DNA of 10,730 bases from JALWZX01 sp964506905. Lineage in GTDB: Bacteria; Patescibacteriota; WWE3; 2-01-FULL-39-13. The notes beneath the pieces are model-generated. The model did not search any database and was not told the origin of the DNA. It saw only the letters and a program-made list of their open reading frames with translations. The translations under genes were made by a program, and so were the position numbers. This document shows positions 1-6,362 of the stretch, piece after piece. Within the stretch, counting starts at the first letter, position 1, and each line of letters begins with the position of its first letter. Where the stretch lies: NCBI GenBank assembly GCA_964506905.1, contig CAZDNW010000052.1:1-10730 (forward strand). The letters run 5' to 3'.

Positions 1-1
1 C

Positions 2-190
2 GGTATTTATTTGCAAGCAATAAAAGTATCGAATTCCCCATCAGAAATAGATGTAGATGTTCAAGTTGTAGTATTTGATGATACTGTTATGAAAGATAAA
101 TTAGTTGAACTTGAGGACGATTTGAGTTTGATAGTAAAAAAGCCAGTTAAAATAAATGCTACTATTGTTAAGGGCATAAAGTTATATTAA
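2..190 (+). CDS. C-terminal fragment of an unrecognised protein
   Basis: An open frame enters from the left edge and ends at TAA 188-190, giving 62 residues with no stop. It reads GIYLQAIKVSN near the start and ends KINATIVKGIKLY. The fragment is rich in valine, isoleucine, aspartate and lysine, with alternating hydrophobic residues (DVDVQVVVFDD) typical of beta strands. No catalytic or family motif is visible, so no function is proposed. Its stop codon overlaps the stop of the convergent hydrolase-Nudix gene within a shared TTAA, so the two transcription units have no spacer and no hairpin terminator between them. The start lies outside the window. Confidence 0.6.
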   Translation, partial: GIYLQAIKVSNSPSEIDVDVQVVVFDDTVMKDKLVELEDDLSLIVKKPVKINATIVKGIKLY

Positions 191-1356
191 TATCCTGTTT
201 TACCGTTTATAATCATATCCGCTTTTTGTGCAATTCTTTTGTCACCGTTTAATTCTAATAAATTTTTTGCATCTTTTGGTAGAACAAATTTCATGGCTTT
301 TCCTTCTTTTAGAATTAATTTACTTGTTGGTATATTCATTTTCCATAAGTAACATTGCCTTATAATTTTTGAATTGTTGTAAATTTCGGTGAATTCACCA
401 AAATATTGAAGGTCATTTGGGGTTAAATTTATTCCCAACTCTTCTTTAGTTTCCCTTATTACGGCTTCAAGTGAGGTTTCACCGTCTTCTATACTGCCAC
501 CAAAATATCCCCATGGTGGTGGGCGATGATTCCGCCTATCTTGAATTAGAATCTCTCCCTTATTATTATATGGAAGGATGAGTGCTTTGTTGAATACATT
601 GTATTGTGCTTCGTCAATTTGTAGTAGATGCTTAATATTGAGTAGTAATTCTTGTCTCGCGGTATTTGAAAAATCGTGATCACCTTTTTGTTCAATTACA
701 CGTACATTATTGATTGAATATATCTCGTTATAAGAATCTTTTACCAATATATCGTCTGCTGGTTTAATAAAAGATAATTTGGTAGTTTCGGATAAGGTTT
801 TGTATTTTTCAATTGGTATTATCTTTTTTGCATCATCAAGACAACCTTTTGTTATCAAAGATTTCTTTCCATCAGAACGAACTAATATACTTATCCCATT
901 TGGATTTATTTTAGTACCGTCTCTTTTGCCAAAGTATGAAAGCCATTCGTTATATGGTGGATATATCGGTGGTGCCAGAAGTATCGCGTGTTCAATGTTT
1001 TTTGGCATTGCTATTGCTACGATTGTACAACCTAGCGAGTGTGCGATTATGTAACGGCGGTTTACACTGTAAGTATCTTCAATATAATCCATCACTTTTA
1101 GAAATGTATTTGCCATGTTTGAATAAGAATCTATTATCATGTCACCATTATCCAAGATTTGGTTATAATCAAATCTTATACACAAAAATTCTTGTTTAAC
1201 AGTGTTTTCGATATCTGTAAATAATCCGCGAGCGTTACGATTGACGCCAAAGCCATGCGAAAAGAAAATTGCTTTTCCAGACTTTTCATTGCCTGTGATT
1301 TCTATTGTGGTCTTAAAATTTTCTGTTATTTTTAGATTTTCTATTTTGTGTAGCAT
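187..1356 (-). CDS. Alpha/beta hydrolase fused to a Nudix hydrolase domain
   Basis: This 389-residue protein joins two enzyme domains. Residues about 25-245 look like a serine alpha/beta hydrolase: an oxyanion-type HGFG at 34-37, a nucleophile elbow AHSLG with Ser107 (the usual first Gly is Ala), acid candidates Asp201/Asp202, and His227 in GDHDF. Residues about 255-385 form a Nudix domain. The Nudix box runs from Gly287 to Ile309 and keeps every signature position: Glu293, Arg301-Glu302, Glu305-Glu306, Gly308. Both active sites therefore look intact. Nudix enzymes hydrolyse nucleoside diphosphates linked to another group; the hydrolase half probably cleaves an ester, thioester or amide. Neither substrate can be read from sequence. 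No signal peptide is seen, so it is probably cytosolic. It starts 24 bp after the methyltransferase-like gene and is likely co-transcribed with it. No Shine-Dalgarno precedes the ATG; a TATAAA lies just upstream. Confidence 0.85.
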   Translation of the reverse strand: MLHKIENLKITENFKTTIEITGNEKSGKAIFFSHGFGVNRNARGLFTDIENTVKQEFLCIRFDYNQILDNGDMIIDSYSNMANTFLKVMDYIEDTYSVNRRYIIAHSLGCTIVAIAMPKNIEHAILLAPPIYPPYNEWLSYFGKRDGTKINPNGISILVRSDGKKSLITKGCLDDAKKIIPIEKYKTLSETTKLSFIKPADDILVKDSYNEIYSINNVRVIEQKGDHDFSNTARQELLLNIKHLLQIDEAQYNVFNKALILPYNNKGEILIQDRRNHRPPPWGYFGGSIEDGETSLEAVIRETKEELGINLTPNDLQYFGEFTEIYNNSKIIRQCYLWKMNIPTSKLILKEGKAMKFVLPKDAKNLLELNGDKRIAQKADMIINGKTGY

Positions 1357-1380
1357 AGTTTAAGTTTATTTATAAAACAT

Positions 1381-1845
1381 TCACGATTTCTGAAACGGTA
1401 CGCATTTATAAGCAAAACTTTTTAATGCTCCGCTTTTAACTACGATAGTGTCTAAATCAAATACACTTGCATACATGTTTAACAATGCAATTAAATCTAA
1501 TAATGATCGATACCCAGAAATACCTGATACATCAATATACATTTTGTTAAATTTGTGTTTTTTATGTATTTTTATAGCAGATTGAATATCAAACACATCT
1601 AGAACTTCAAACATAAGTTTAGGATATTTATTTTTAGCAACTTCAATTACTTTCGGATTTATATCTGTTCCGACAACTAATTTGCTATGTTTTGCTAGTT
1701 CTTTTGTTGTAGTTCCCCATTCGCAACCAATTTCTAGTACGATGTCTTTTTTATTTACCCATATGGGGATAGATGCTCTGTATTCTTTTACGCCTCGAGT
1801 ACCAATATATTTAGTTCTTATTTTAAATTGGTTGTCATTTGCCAT
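1381..1845 (-). CDS. Short class I SAM-dependent methyltransferase-like protein
   Basis: The 154-residue product has the front half of a Rossmann-fold methyltransferase. Motif I is VLEIGCEWGTTT at about residues 36-47, the ribose-binding acid is in GTDINP near residue 61, an acidic residue follows strand 3 (LDVFD), and MYIDVSG is the motif IV region. It ends shortly after what looks like strand 5 (IVVKSGALKSF), so strands 6 and 7 of the usual fold appear to be missing. It may be a minimal form, a natural truncation or an inactive relative. The substrate is unknown; a location 72 bp downstream of tRNA-Pro on the same strand is compatible with an RNA substrate but does not show it. The start at 1845 is favoured because a perfect extended -10 (1852-1860) would begin transcription at or next to the ATG. 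Confidence 0.7.
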   Translation of the reverse strand: MANDNQFKIRTKYIGTRGVKEYRASIPIWVNKKDIVLEIGCEWGTTTKELAKHSKLVVGTDINPKVIEVAKNKYPKLMFEVLDVFDIQSAIKIHKKHKFNKMYIDVSGISGYRSLLDLIALLNMYASVFDLDTIVVKSGALKSFAYKCVPFQKS

Positions 1846-1851
1846 GGTGTG

Positions 1852-1860
1852 ATTATAACA
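1852..1860 (-). promoter_or_regulatory. Extended -10 promoter element, probably leaderless
   Basis: The minus strand reads TGTTATAAT, a perfect match to the extended -10 form TGnTATAAT. The expected transcription start, about seven bases downstream, falls at the A of the methyltransferase-like ATG at 1845. No convincing -35 hexamer is present, as is usual for extended -10 promoters. An imperfect inverted repeat (TAACATGT 1856-1863, ATATGTTA 1881-1888) overlaps it. Confidence 0.5.
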
Positions 1861-1917
1861 TGTATTTTTATGGGGAATTCATATGTTATTAGATAATATA
1901 AGTGTTAAATATTTGGT

Positions 1918-1994
1918 TGGTCGGGGTGGCCGGACTCGAACCGGCGACCTCTACGTCCCGAACATAGCGCGCTAGCCAACTGCGCCACACCCCG
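1918..1994 (-). tRNA. tRNA-Pro, anticodon CGG
   Basis: The minus strand folds as a complete 74-nt cloverleaf plus encoded CCA (1918-1920). The acceptor arms CGGGGTG and CACCCCG pair fully. The D arm is GCGC with loop AGTTGGCTA and GCGC. The anticodon stem CTATG/CGTAG has one T-G wobble and loop TTCGGGA, giving anticodon CGG for the proline codon CCG. The T arm is GCCGG, TTCGAGT, CCGGC, and the discriminator base is A. The sequence closely resembles bacterial tRNA-Pro. No intron is present. The next gene on the same strand, 72 bp downstream, is the methyltransferase-like gene. Confidence 0.97.
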
Positions 1995-2060
1995 AAAATG
2001 GATTTGATTTTAATCTTAAAACCAACCGTAAATTATCTAACTTGCATTGTATCAATATAT

Positions 2061-2069
2061 TGTGATAAA
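2061..2069 (+). promoter_or_regulatory. Possible extended -10 element of the eight-cysteine protein gene
   Basis: TGTGATAAA resembles TGnTATAAT with two mismatches in the hexamer, and would start transcription about three bases before the ATG at 2079. A weak -35 candidate, TTGCAT at 2042-2047, is 16 bp upstream of the hexamer. The region 1995-2078 also has to carry the promoter of the divergent tRNA-Pro gene; a minus-strand TAAAAT about 12 bases before the tRNA 5' end is a candidate. Confidence 0.3.
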
Positions 2070-2078
2070 TTAAACGTA

Positions 2079-3701
2079 ATGTCTGATTCACAATATCTCA
2101 ACAACCTCAAAAAATCGTTTTATAATTCAAGCCCCGGTAAAGTAGTCGGGGTTATTGTTTTAATAGTATTCTTGGTTGCAATTGTATATGCTTCATTACA
2201 TCAAGTTAATACAATGCAAAAAGCAAGTAAAGCAGAACCCCTTGTGAACGGTTCTTTTACTGTGGGATCTTATTTTGTTGAAGTCCCGTTAGATAATCCA
2301 AGGTCTGAATGTCCTACTGCGTCGTCTGATTTAAGAGATGATGTAACAAAATTAGTTCCAAAAGAATATATGGCTATGGCTGATTTTGATTCTGATTCAA
2401 GAAAAAAAGTTTCTGGAGCCACATATACAACCGATGATTATTCAGGTTTTGCAAAACAAGGACGAGGTGGTAAAGATTACAGAGGAATTCAACAAAGAGA
2501 TTCTATGCAATATGTTTGTAAATCGGGAACAATGGCTGCTGGTTGGGAAAGATATTCTCAAAATGATAATGCGTTTCAATGGTTTTTAAATGGTAACGGA
2601 TTTCAAATAGTTTTTGCTGAGGAAAAAGGAATTGGGTTAACTCAAAGCAATCTAAATTTAGATAAAGATAAGGTTTATCAGGTTTCAACTGTAGCAGAAG
2701 GTGATGTTGAGAATGCAGTTGTATTGTTAGAAGATGAAAAAACTAAAAAAGCCGTAAGTTTTCCTTTAAATTCTGCTAATGAATTTGTTACTGAAAAAGG
2801 TTTCGTACCTACTAAGATTTCGATATTTTCAATTGAACCGGATACCGCATTTAAATTAGAAAGCGTATCTATTGTTGATTATACTGAATTTGCTGATACA
2901 GGCAAGAAAAACGCAGAAAAGAATGGTATAAAAATACCGCCCTCAGATGATTATATACCAAATGTGCCACCAGTCAGAGTTGGTGATAAAGATAACGAGT
3001 TAGACAAACTTGATGTAAATGCATGCCAAATAGGAGGAGCGTGTGGTGAAAGTTGTGTTGAAAAAGGTACGCCAGAAATGAAAAGACCATGTCATAGTGA
3101 AGATATGGAGTTAGCACAATGCTTACAAGATTCGGGTGCGGTTTGTGGTAAGTTACCCGGTGAAAAATGTAGTTGGCATCCAGAGAAAGTAGTTGAAATG
3201 TGTGAATCTAAAGAAGAGAAGGAAGATAAATCGAATATCGATACAAGTTCGTGCCAAATAGGAGGCGCTTGTGGTGAAAGTTGTGTTGAAAAAGGCACAC
3301 CAGAAATGAAAAGGCCATGTCATAGCGAAGACATGGAATTAGCACAATGCTTACAAGATTCAGGTGCGGTTTGTGGTAAATTACCTGGTGAAGATAACTG
3401 TAAATGGATACCGGATAGTGTTGTGAATGTGTGTGAAAAAAAAGGTGATGCGGAGATACCAAGCCAGGTAAATAACAGCACAAAGTGTATGGTCTCAGGT
3501 TGTAATGGGGAAGTTTGTACAGAAGTTAATAATCCAGTAAATACAACTTGTATGTACAAACCAGAATACGCATGTTACAAGAGTGCAACTTGTGAGTATC
3601 AGCCAGATTTGCAAAGATGCGGTTGGACAATGACACCAGAACTTAAAACATGTTTAGACAGTAACTCAGGAAATAGCGGTGGTTTATCAGTTGAAAAATA
3701 A
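2079..3701 (+). CDS. Membrane-anchored protein with three eight-cysteine modules
   Basis: This 540-residue envelope protein has a short cytosolic head, one membrane span at about residues 21-41 (KVVGVIVLIVFLVAIVYASL) and a long outer part. Residues about 55-295 are beta-rich, opening with LVNGSFTVGS and closing with FKLESVSIVDY, a layout reminiscent of jelly-roll carbohydrate-binding modules, though that is a guess. Three cysteine modules follow, each with exactly eight cysteines: 316-375, 392-452 and 470-525. The third (CMVSGCNGEVC, then PEYACY, CGWTMTPEL) matches the pattern I recall as the eight-cysteine-cluster domain of some bacterial envelope proteins; its function is unknown to me. Even cysteine numbers suggest disulfides outside the membrane, or possibly metal binding. 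The frame is open upstream to 1998, but the ATG at 2079 is chosen because the upstream part runs almost to the tRNA and would put 27 atypical residues before a normal anchor. Confidence 0.85.
   Translation: MSDSQYLNNLKKSFYNSSPGKVVGVIVLIVFLVAIVYASLHQVNTMQKASKAEPLVNGSFTVGSYFVEVPLDNPRSECPTASSDLRDDVTKLVPKEYMAMADFDSDSRKKVSGATYTTDDYSGFAKQGRGGKDYRGIQQRDSMQYVCKSGTMAAGWERYSQNDNAFQWFLNGNGFQIVFAEEKGIGLTQSNLNLDKDKVYQVSTVAEGDVENAVVLLEDEKTKKAVSFPLNSANEFVTEKGFVPTKISIFSIEPDTAFKLESVSIVDYTEFADTGKKNAEKNGIKIPPSDDYIPNVPPVRVGDKDNELDKLDVNACQIGGACGESCVEKGTPEMKRPCHSEDMELAQCLQDSGAVCGKLPGEKCSWHPEKVVEMCESKEEKEDKSNIDTSSCQIGGACGESCVEKGTPEMKRPCHSEDMELAQCLQDSGAVCGKLPGEDNCKWIPDSVVNVCEKKGDAEIPSQVNNSTKCMVSGCNGEVCTEVNNPVNTTCMYKPEYACYKSATCEYQPDLQRCGWTMTPELKTCLDSNSGNSGGLSVEK
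3024..3164 (+). repeat. Eight-cysteine module, identical-protein copy 1
   Basis: These 141 bases encode residues 316-362 (CQIGGACGESC to GKLPGE). The copy at 3252-3392 encodes the same 47 residues. By manual codon comparison 11 third positions differ and none changes an amino acid. Copy starts are 228 bp apart. After the identical block the modules diverge, keeping only the Cys-x-Trp-x-Pro and final cysteine pattern. Confidence 0.95.
3252..3392 (+). repeat. Eight-cysteine module, identical-protein copy 2
   Basis: This is the second copy of the 47-residue block (residues 392-438). It differs from copy 1 only at synonymous third positions, for example GGA/GGC, GCG/GCT, AGT/AGC and CCC/CCT. A charged linker rich in Glu, Lys and Asp separates the two modules. 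The third module at 3486-3653 keeps eight cysteines but little else. Confidence 0.95.
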
Positions 3702-3726
3702 ATAACATTATAACTATTTAAGAAAC

Positions 3727-3756
3727 AAAAAGAGGGAGCGTACGCTCCCTCTTTTT
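3727..3756. terminator. Bidirectional intrinsic terminator
   Basis: A perfect 30-bp palindrome has arms AAAAAGAGGGAGCGT and ACGCTCCCTCTTTTT. The GC-rich core GAGGGAGCG is flanked by an A tract on the left and a T tract on the right, so either transcript would end in a hairpin followed by U residues. It lies between the convergent eight-cysteine gene (ends 3701) and nth (ends 3788), serving both. Confidence 0.93.
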
Positions 3757-3787
3757 AATGCATACCATTGAAAGAATAAATCTATTT

Positions 3788-4426
3788 TTAGATTTCAACT
3801 TTTTTGCAAATCTTTTTTAATGCGCAATTTTCACAATCAGGGTTTTTCGCTTTACAAACATATCTTCCGTGCAAGACAATTGCGGTAGAAAAAAATCCCC
3901 ATTCTTCTTTTGGTATTATCTTCATTAAATCTTGTTCTACCTTTTCAGAATCAGTTTCTTTTGTTAGCCCCAACCTATAACTTACTCGCTTTACATGTGT
4001 ATCTACTACTATTCCTTGAGAAGTTTCTAATGTTTCATGCAAAATTACATTTGCACTTTTTCTGCCAATGCCCGGTATTTTTACCAACTTATCTATGTCG
4101 GCTGGTAATTTCCCACCGTAATTTTCAACAACAAATTTATTCGCATCTATAATTCGTTTTGCTTTTGTTTTGTAATAATTTATTGATTTTATCAACTTTG
4201 CAACATCTTCAGGTTTTGCGTTTGCAAAATCTTTGGGCGATTTGTATTTTTCAAATAACGCTTTTGTTACTTTATTTACTCCTTTATCGGTTGCTTGCGC
4301 GCTTAAAATTACAGCAACCATAAATTCCTCGGGTGTTTTCCAGTTTTCTAGTTCGGTTTTTGGATTTTCATATTCTTGATGTAGTATCTCTAATATTTGG
4401 GTTACATATTTTTTTGTTGGTTTCAT
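3788..4426 (-). CDS. nth: Endonuclease III (DNA glycosylase / AP lyase)
   Basis: Nth removes oxidised pyrimidines from DNA and cleaves the abasic site, in base excision repair. The 212-residue product has the family's usual length. It carries the helix-hairpin-helix KIPGIGRKSANVIL with the catalytic lysine at about residue 123, the catalytic aspartate at about 142 in VVDTHVKR, and a C-terminal iron-sulfur loop with cysteines at about 191, 198, 201 and 207 in the canonical C-x6-C-x2-C-x5-C spacing. All key residues are present, so it should be active and bind a 4Fe-4S cluster. The frame is open to an ATG at 4477, but the extra 17 residues (MWKSLVVSAYTFKFHII) do not look like the family and would cover an inverted repeat, so the ATG at 4426 is preferred. 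It is divergent from the DNPH1-RHH gene. Confidence 0.95.
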   Translation of the reverse strand: MKPTKKYVTQILEILHQEYENPKTELENWKTPEEFMVAVILSAQATDKGVNKVTKALFEKYKSPKDFANAKPEDVAKLIKSINYYKTKAKRIIDANKFVVENYGGKLPADIDKLVKIPGIGRKSANVILHETLETSQGIVVDTHVKRVSYRLGLTKETDSEKVEQDLMKIIPKEEWGFFSTAIVLHGRYVCKAKNPDCENCALKKICKKVEI

Positions 4427-4428
4427 TA

Positions 4429-4479
4429 TTATGTGGAATTTAAAAGTGTATGCAGAAACAACGAGAGATTTCCACATAA
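4429..4479. promoter_or_regulatory. Inverted repeat in the nth / DNPH1-RHH divergent promoter
   Basis: TTATGTGGAA (4429-4438) and TTCCACATAA (4470-4479) are perfect 10-bp inverted copies, 41 bp apart start to start, close to four helical turns. They sit between the two divergent start codons (4426 and 4520). The spacing suits two protein-bound sites on one face of the DNA better than an RNA hairpin, since the 31-bp spacer is long and no T tract follows. The regulator is not known; the RHH tail of the neighbouring gene is a candidate. Confidence 0.5.
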
Positions 4480-4497
4480 CTTCACAAATATACTTTA

Positions 4498-4517
4498 ATC
4501 ATATAAAATCATATCAT
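4498..4517 (+). promoter_or_regulatory. Ten-bp-phased direct repeat over the DNPH1-RHH promoter
   Basis: ATCATATAAA followed by ATCATATCAT forms two direct copies of ATCATAT exactly 10 bp apart, ending two bases before the ATG at 4520. The TATAAA at 4502-4507 inside it is a plausible -10, with an expected start near 4514 and a leader of about six bases. Ribbon-helix-helix repressors commonly bind short repeats phased by about one helical turn, so this could be an autoregulatory operator. The region is very AT-rich, so chance remains possible. Confidence 0.4.
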
Positions 4518-4519
4518 AC

Positions 4520-5161
4520 ATGTATGTTTATTTTGTAGGAACAACAATTGCACTTAAAGAACTTCAACCTGAGTATAAGGCGATTATAAAGGCATTAGAA
4601 GATTCAGGAACAACAGTAATTGCAGATGATATTTTTAAAAAGGGAATTCCAACTGATGCCGAAACAAAAAAAGGAGAGTATTTTAAAAAGGTTAAAGCGT
4701 TTATTGATAAATCTGATATGGTTTTGGTTGAAGCTACAATGCCAACTGATAATATTAAATACGAAATAGAATATGCATTAAAAATGAAAAAACCAGTTTA
4801 TATTCTTTATTCTTCTGAAAAATCAAAGGTTGATGCATATTCGCTTGATTCTACTAAAGATTCTAAAATTCAGGTCTTTGATTATAATAGTAATAATTTG
4901 TTTGATAGAGTGTTTGAGATTGTGGAATTAGCAAAAGATCATTACGATGAAATTATTTGTATAAAATTAGATAAATATTTAAGTGATAGATTGACTAAAA
5001 CTGCAGTAGAAAAGGGTGTTTCAAAAAGCCAGTTGCTTAAAAATATTGTTAGAAATTATTTGTTTAATAGAAATTTGCCAGAGTCTAAAAGACCTAGTAT
5101 TACTACAACAGATTTAGCTACAAGACAATCAGATTTACCAATGAATATTGATGACGCTTGA
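4520..5161 (+). CDS. DNPH1/Rcl-like nucleotide N-hydrolase fused to a ribbon-helix-helix domain
   Basis: Residues 1-135 resemble 2'-deoxynucleoside 5'-phosphate N-hydrolase (DNPH1/Rcl), of the nucleoside deoxyribosyltransferase fold. They open with the nucleotide-site motif YVYFVGTTIALKEL (compare YFCGSIRGG in DNPH1), continue with SDMVLVEATMPTDN at 65-78, then YEIEYAL where Glu82 aligns with the catalytic glutamate, then KPVYIL and the closing QVFDY region at 118-122. Enzymes of this group split the base from a deoxynucleotide. Residues about 144-181 add a ribbon-helix-helix pattern: strand EIICIKLDKYL, helix SDRLTKTAVEKG, turn, helix SKSQLLKNIVRNYL, as in CopG/Arc-type DNA-binding proteins. 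A Thr/Asp/Ser-rich tail ends the 213-residue chain. I infer a DNA-binding, possibly self-regulating enzyme or a nucleotide-responsive regulator. It is divergent from nth across a repeat-bearing promoter. Confidence 0.78.
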   Translation: MYVYFVGTTIALKELQPEYKAIIKALEDSGTTVIADDIFKKGIPTDAETKKGEYFKKVKAFIDKSDMVLVEATMPTDNIKYEIEYALKMKKPVYILYSSEKSKVDAYSLDSTKDSKIQVFDYNSNNLFDRVFEIVELAKDHYDEIICIKLDKYLSDRLTKTAVEKGVSKSQLLKNIVRNYLFNRNLPESKRPSITTTDLATRQSDLPMNIDDA

Positions 5162-5205
5162 TTTGTATTGAGTTGGTGCTTATATGAATTACTTGTTCTC
5201 TATTT

Positions 5206-5214
5206 TGATATAAT
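5206..5214 (+). promoter_or_regulatory. Extended -10 promoter of the D-2-hydroxyacid dehydrogenase gene
   Basis: TGATATAAT is a perfect match to TGnTATAAT. The expected start is near 5221, giving a leader of about 10 bases (ATCTAGATGT) with no Shine-Dalgarno before the ATG at 5231. No good -35 is found at the right distance. Confidence 0.5.
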
Positions 5215-5230
5215 TTGATAATCTAGATGT

Positions 5231-6277
5231 ATGAATACTGCCCAGAATTCCCAATCAACCAAAAAACTAACTATTACATTTTTTGATGTTTTAGAAGATA
5301 AAAGTGCTTCGTTTTTTAAAAAGCAATTTGCAGATTATAATGTTTTAACTTCAAAAGATAATGTAAATACAAATACAGAAAACTATGCAAATTCAGATAT
5401 TATTTCAGTGTTTGTAACTTCAACTTTAGATGCAGAAACTTTGGCTAAATTTCCAAAATTAAAATATATAGCAACAAGATCTACTGGGTTTAATCATATT
5501 GATTTAGAGTATTGTAAAAAACATAATATTGGGGTTAGTAATGTGCCAAGTTATGGGCAAAATACTGTTGCTGAGCATGCAATGGCAATGCTTTTAGCCC
5601 TGATGAAAAAATTGCCACAATCCATTGATAGAGTTAAAAGTGGTAGTTTTAACAGAAAAGGATTAACGGGAAGCGACTTGATGGGTAAAACAATTGGTGT
5701 TGTTGGTACAGGTAGAATTGGTGCATATACAATAAGAATGGCAAAGGGTTTTGGCATGGAAGTTTTAGGTTTTGATGTTTATCCAAATGAACAACTTGCT
5801 AGAGATTTAGGGTTTAAATATTGCGATTTAGATTGTTTGTATAAAAAGAGTGATGTGATTTCGTTGCATGTTCCGTATAACGAAAAAACACATCACATGA
5901 TAAATCGTGAATCACTCGCAAAGATGAAAAAAGGAGTTGTTATTATAAATACTGCAAGAGGGGGCTTAATTGAAACCGACGCTCTTTTTGATGCTATTCA
6001 ATCAGGGCAGGTAGGTGCAGTAGGGCTTGATGTTTTAGAACAAGAACCGTTGTTAAATGAAGAAATAGAACTTTTATATCGTGATAATTACGGTGAAGAT
6101 ACTGATTTTAAGATTGCCTTAGAAAATCATGTGTTATCACATTTGCCAAATGTTATTATTACACCTCACAATGCGTTTAATACAACAGAAGCAATTCAAA
6201 GAATTTTAGATACGAGTAGAGATAATATTGTTGCATTTTTGAGTGGAAATCTACAAAATTCTGTGATTAAAGAATAG
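5231..6277 (+). CDS. D-isomer-specific 2-hydroxyacid dehydrogenase, D-lactate dehydrogenase type
   Basis: The 348-residue enzyme should interconvert a 2-keto acid and a D-2-hydroxy acid with NAD(H), most likely pyruvate and D-lactate. The substrate-side motif RSTGFNHIDL is at 83-92. The Rossmann glycine motif GTGRIG is at 159-164, followed by strand 2 ending in the acidic FDVYP, which favours NAD over NADP. The catalytic triad is complete: Arg243 in NTARGG, Glu272 in VLEQEP and His313 in TPHNAF. Between Glu272 and His313 is the longer insert seen in D-lactate dehydrogenases rather than in phosphoglycerate dehydrogenase, supporting the LdhA-like assignment. The first 12 residues (Asn, Gln, Ser, Thr) are a non-conserved head; no closer in-frame ATG exists. 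It has its own promoter and no clear terminator. Confidence 0.92.
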   Translation: MNTAQNSQSTKKLTITFFDVLEDKSASFFKKQFADYNVLTSKDNVNTNTENYANSDIISVFVTSTLDAETLAKFPKLKYIATRSTGFNHIDLEYCKKHNIGVSNVPSYGQNTVAEHAMAMLLALMKKLPQSIDRVKSGSFNRKGLTGSDLMGKTIGVVGTGRIGAYTIRMAKGFGMEVLGFDVYPNEQLARDLGFKYCDLDCLYKKSDVISLHVPYNEKTHHMINRESLAKMKKGVVIINTARGGLIETDALFDAIQSGQVGAVGLDVLEQEPLLNEEIELLYRDNYGEDTDFKIALENHVLSHLPNVIITPHNAFNTTEAIQRILDTSRDNIVAFLSGNLQNSVIKE

Positions 6278-6347
6278 ACTTGAAAAGATAAGGCAAGTTT
6301 AACGATTTAACAAGATATAGAATCTCTTTTATATTGCATTATTCACA

Positions 6348-6356
6348 TGTTAATAT
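6348..6356 (+). promoter_or_regulatory. Possible extended -10 element of mnmA
   Basis: TGTTAATAT keeps the TGn extension and four of six -10 bases. The predicted start falls at the A of the mnmA ATG (6363), so a leaderless message is possible. There is no Shine-Dalgarno in TAATATTCACCC. Confidence 0.35.
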
Positions 6357-6362
6357 TCACCC

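Noticed and set aside
402..413. Perfect palindrome in the Nudix region near GGTGAATTCACC
   Set aside because: It lies within coding sequence of the Nudix domain and has no promoter or loop context.
779..1199. Plus-strand open frames inside the hydrolase-Nudix gene
   Set aside because: They are shadows of a strand with intact catalytic motifs.
1998..2078. Upstream start for the eight-cysteine protein
   Set aside because: It would begin four bases from the tRNA gene and add 27 atypical residues before an ordinary membrane anchor; a promoter-like element lies inside.
3092..3559. Minus-strand open frames across the cysteine modules
   Set aside because: They mirror the repeated sense-strand modules and have no start context or domain; the sense frame is clearly coding.
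4427..4477. N-terminal extension of nth to an upstream ATG at 4477
   Set aside because: The extra 17 residues do not fit the family, the inner start gives the normal length, and the segment holds the inverted repeat of the promoter region.
6278..6302. ACTTG...CAAGT hairpin after the dehydrogenase stop
   Set aside because: Only five base pairs with a long loop and no T tract; not called as a terminator.
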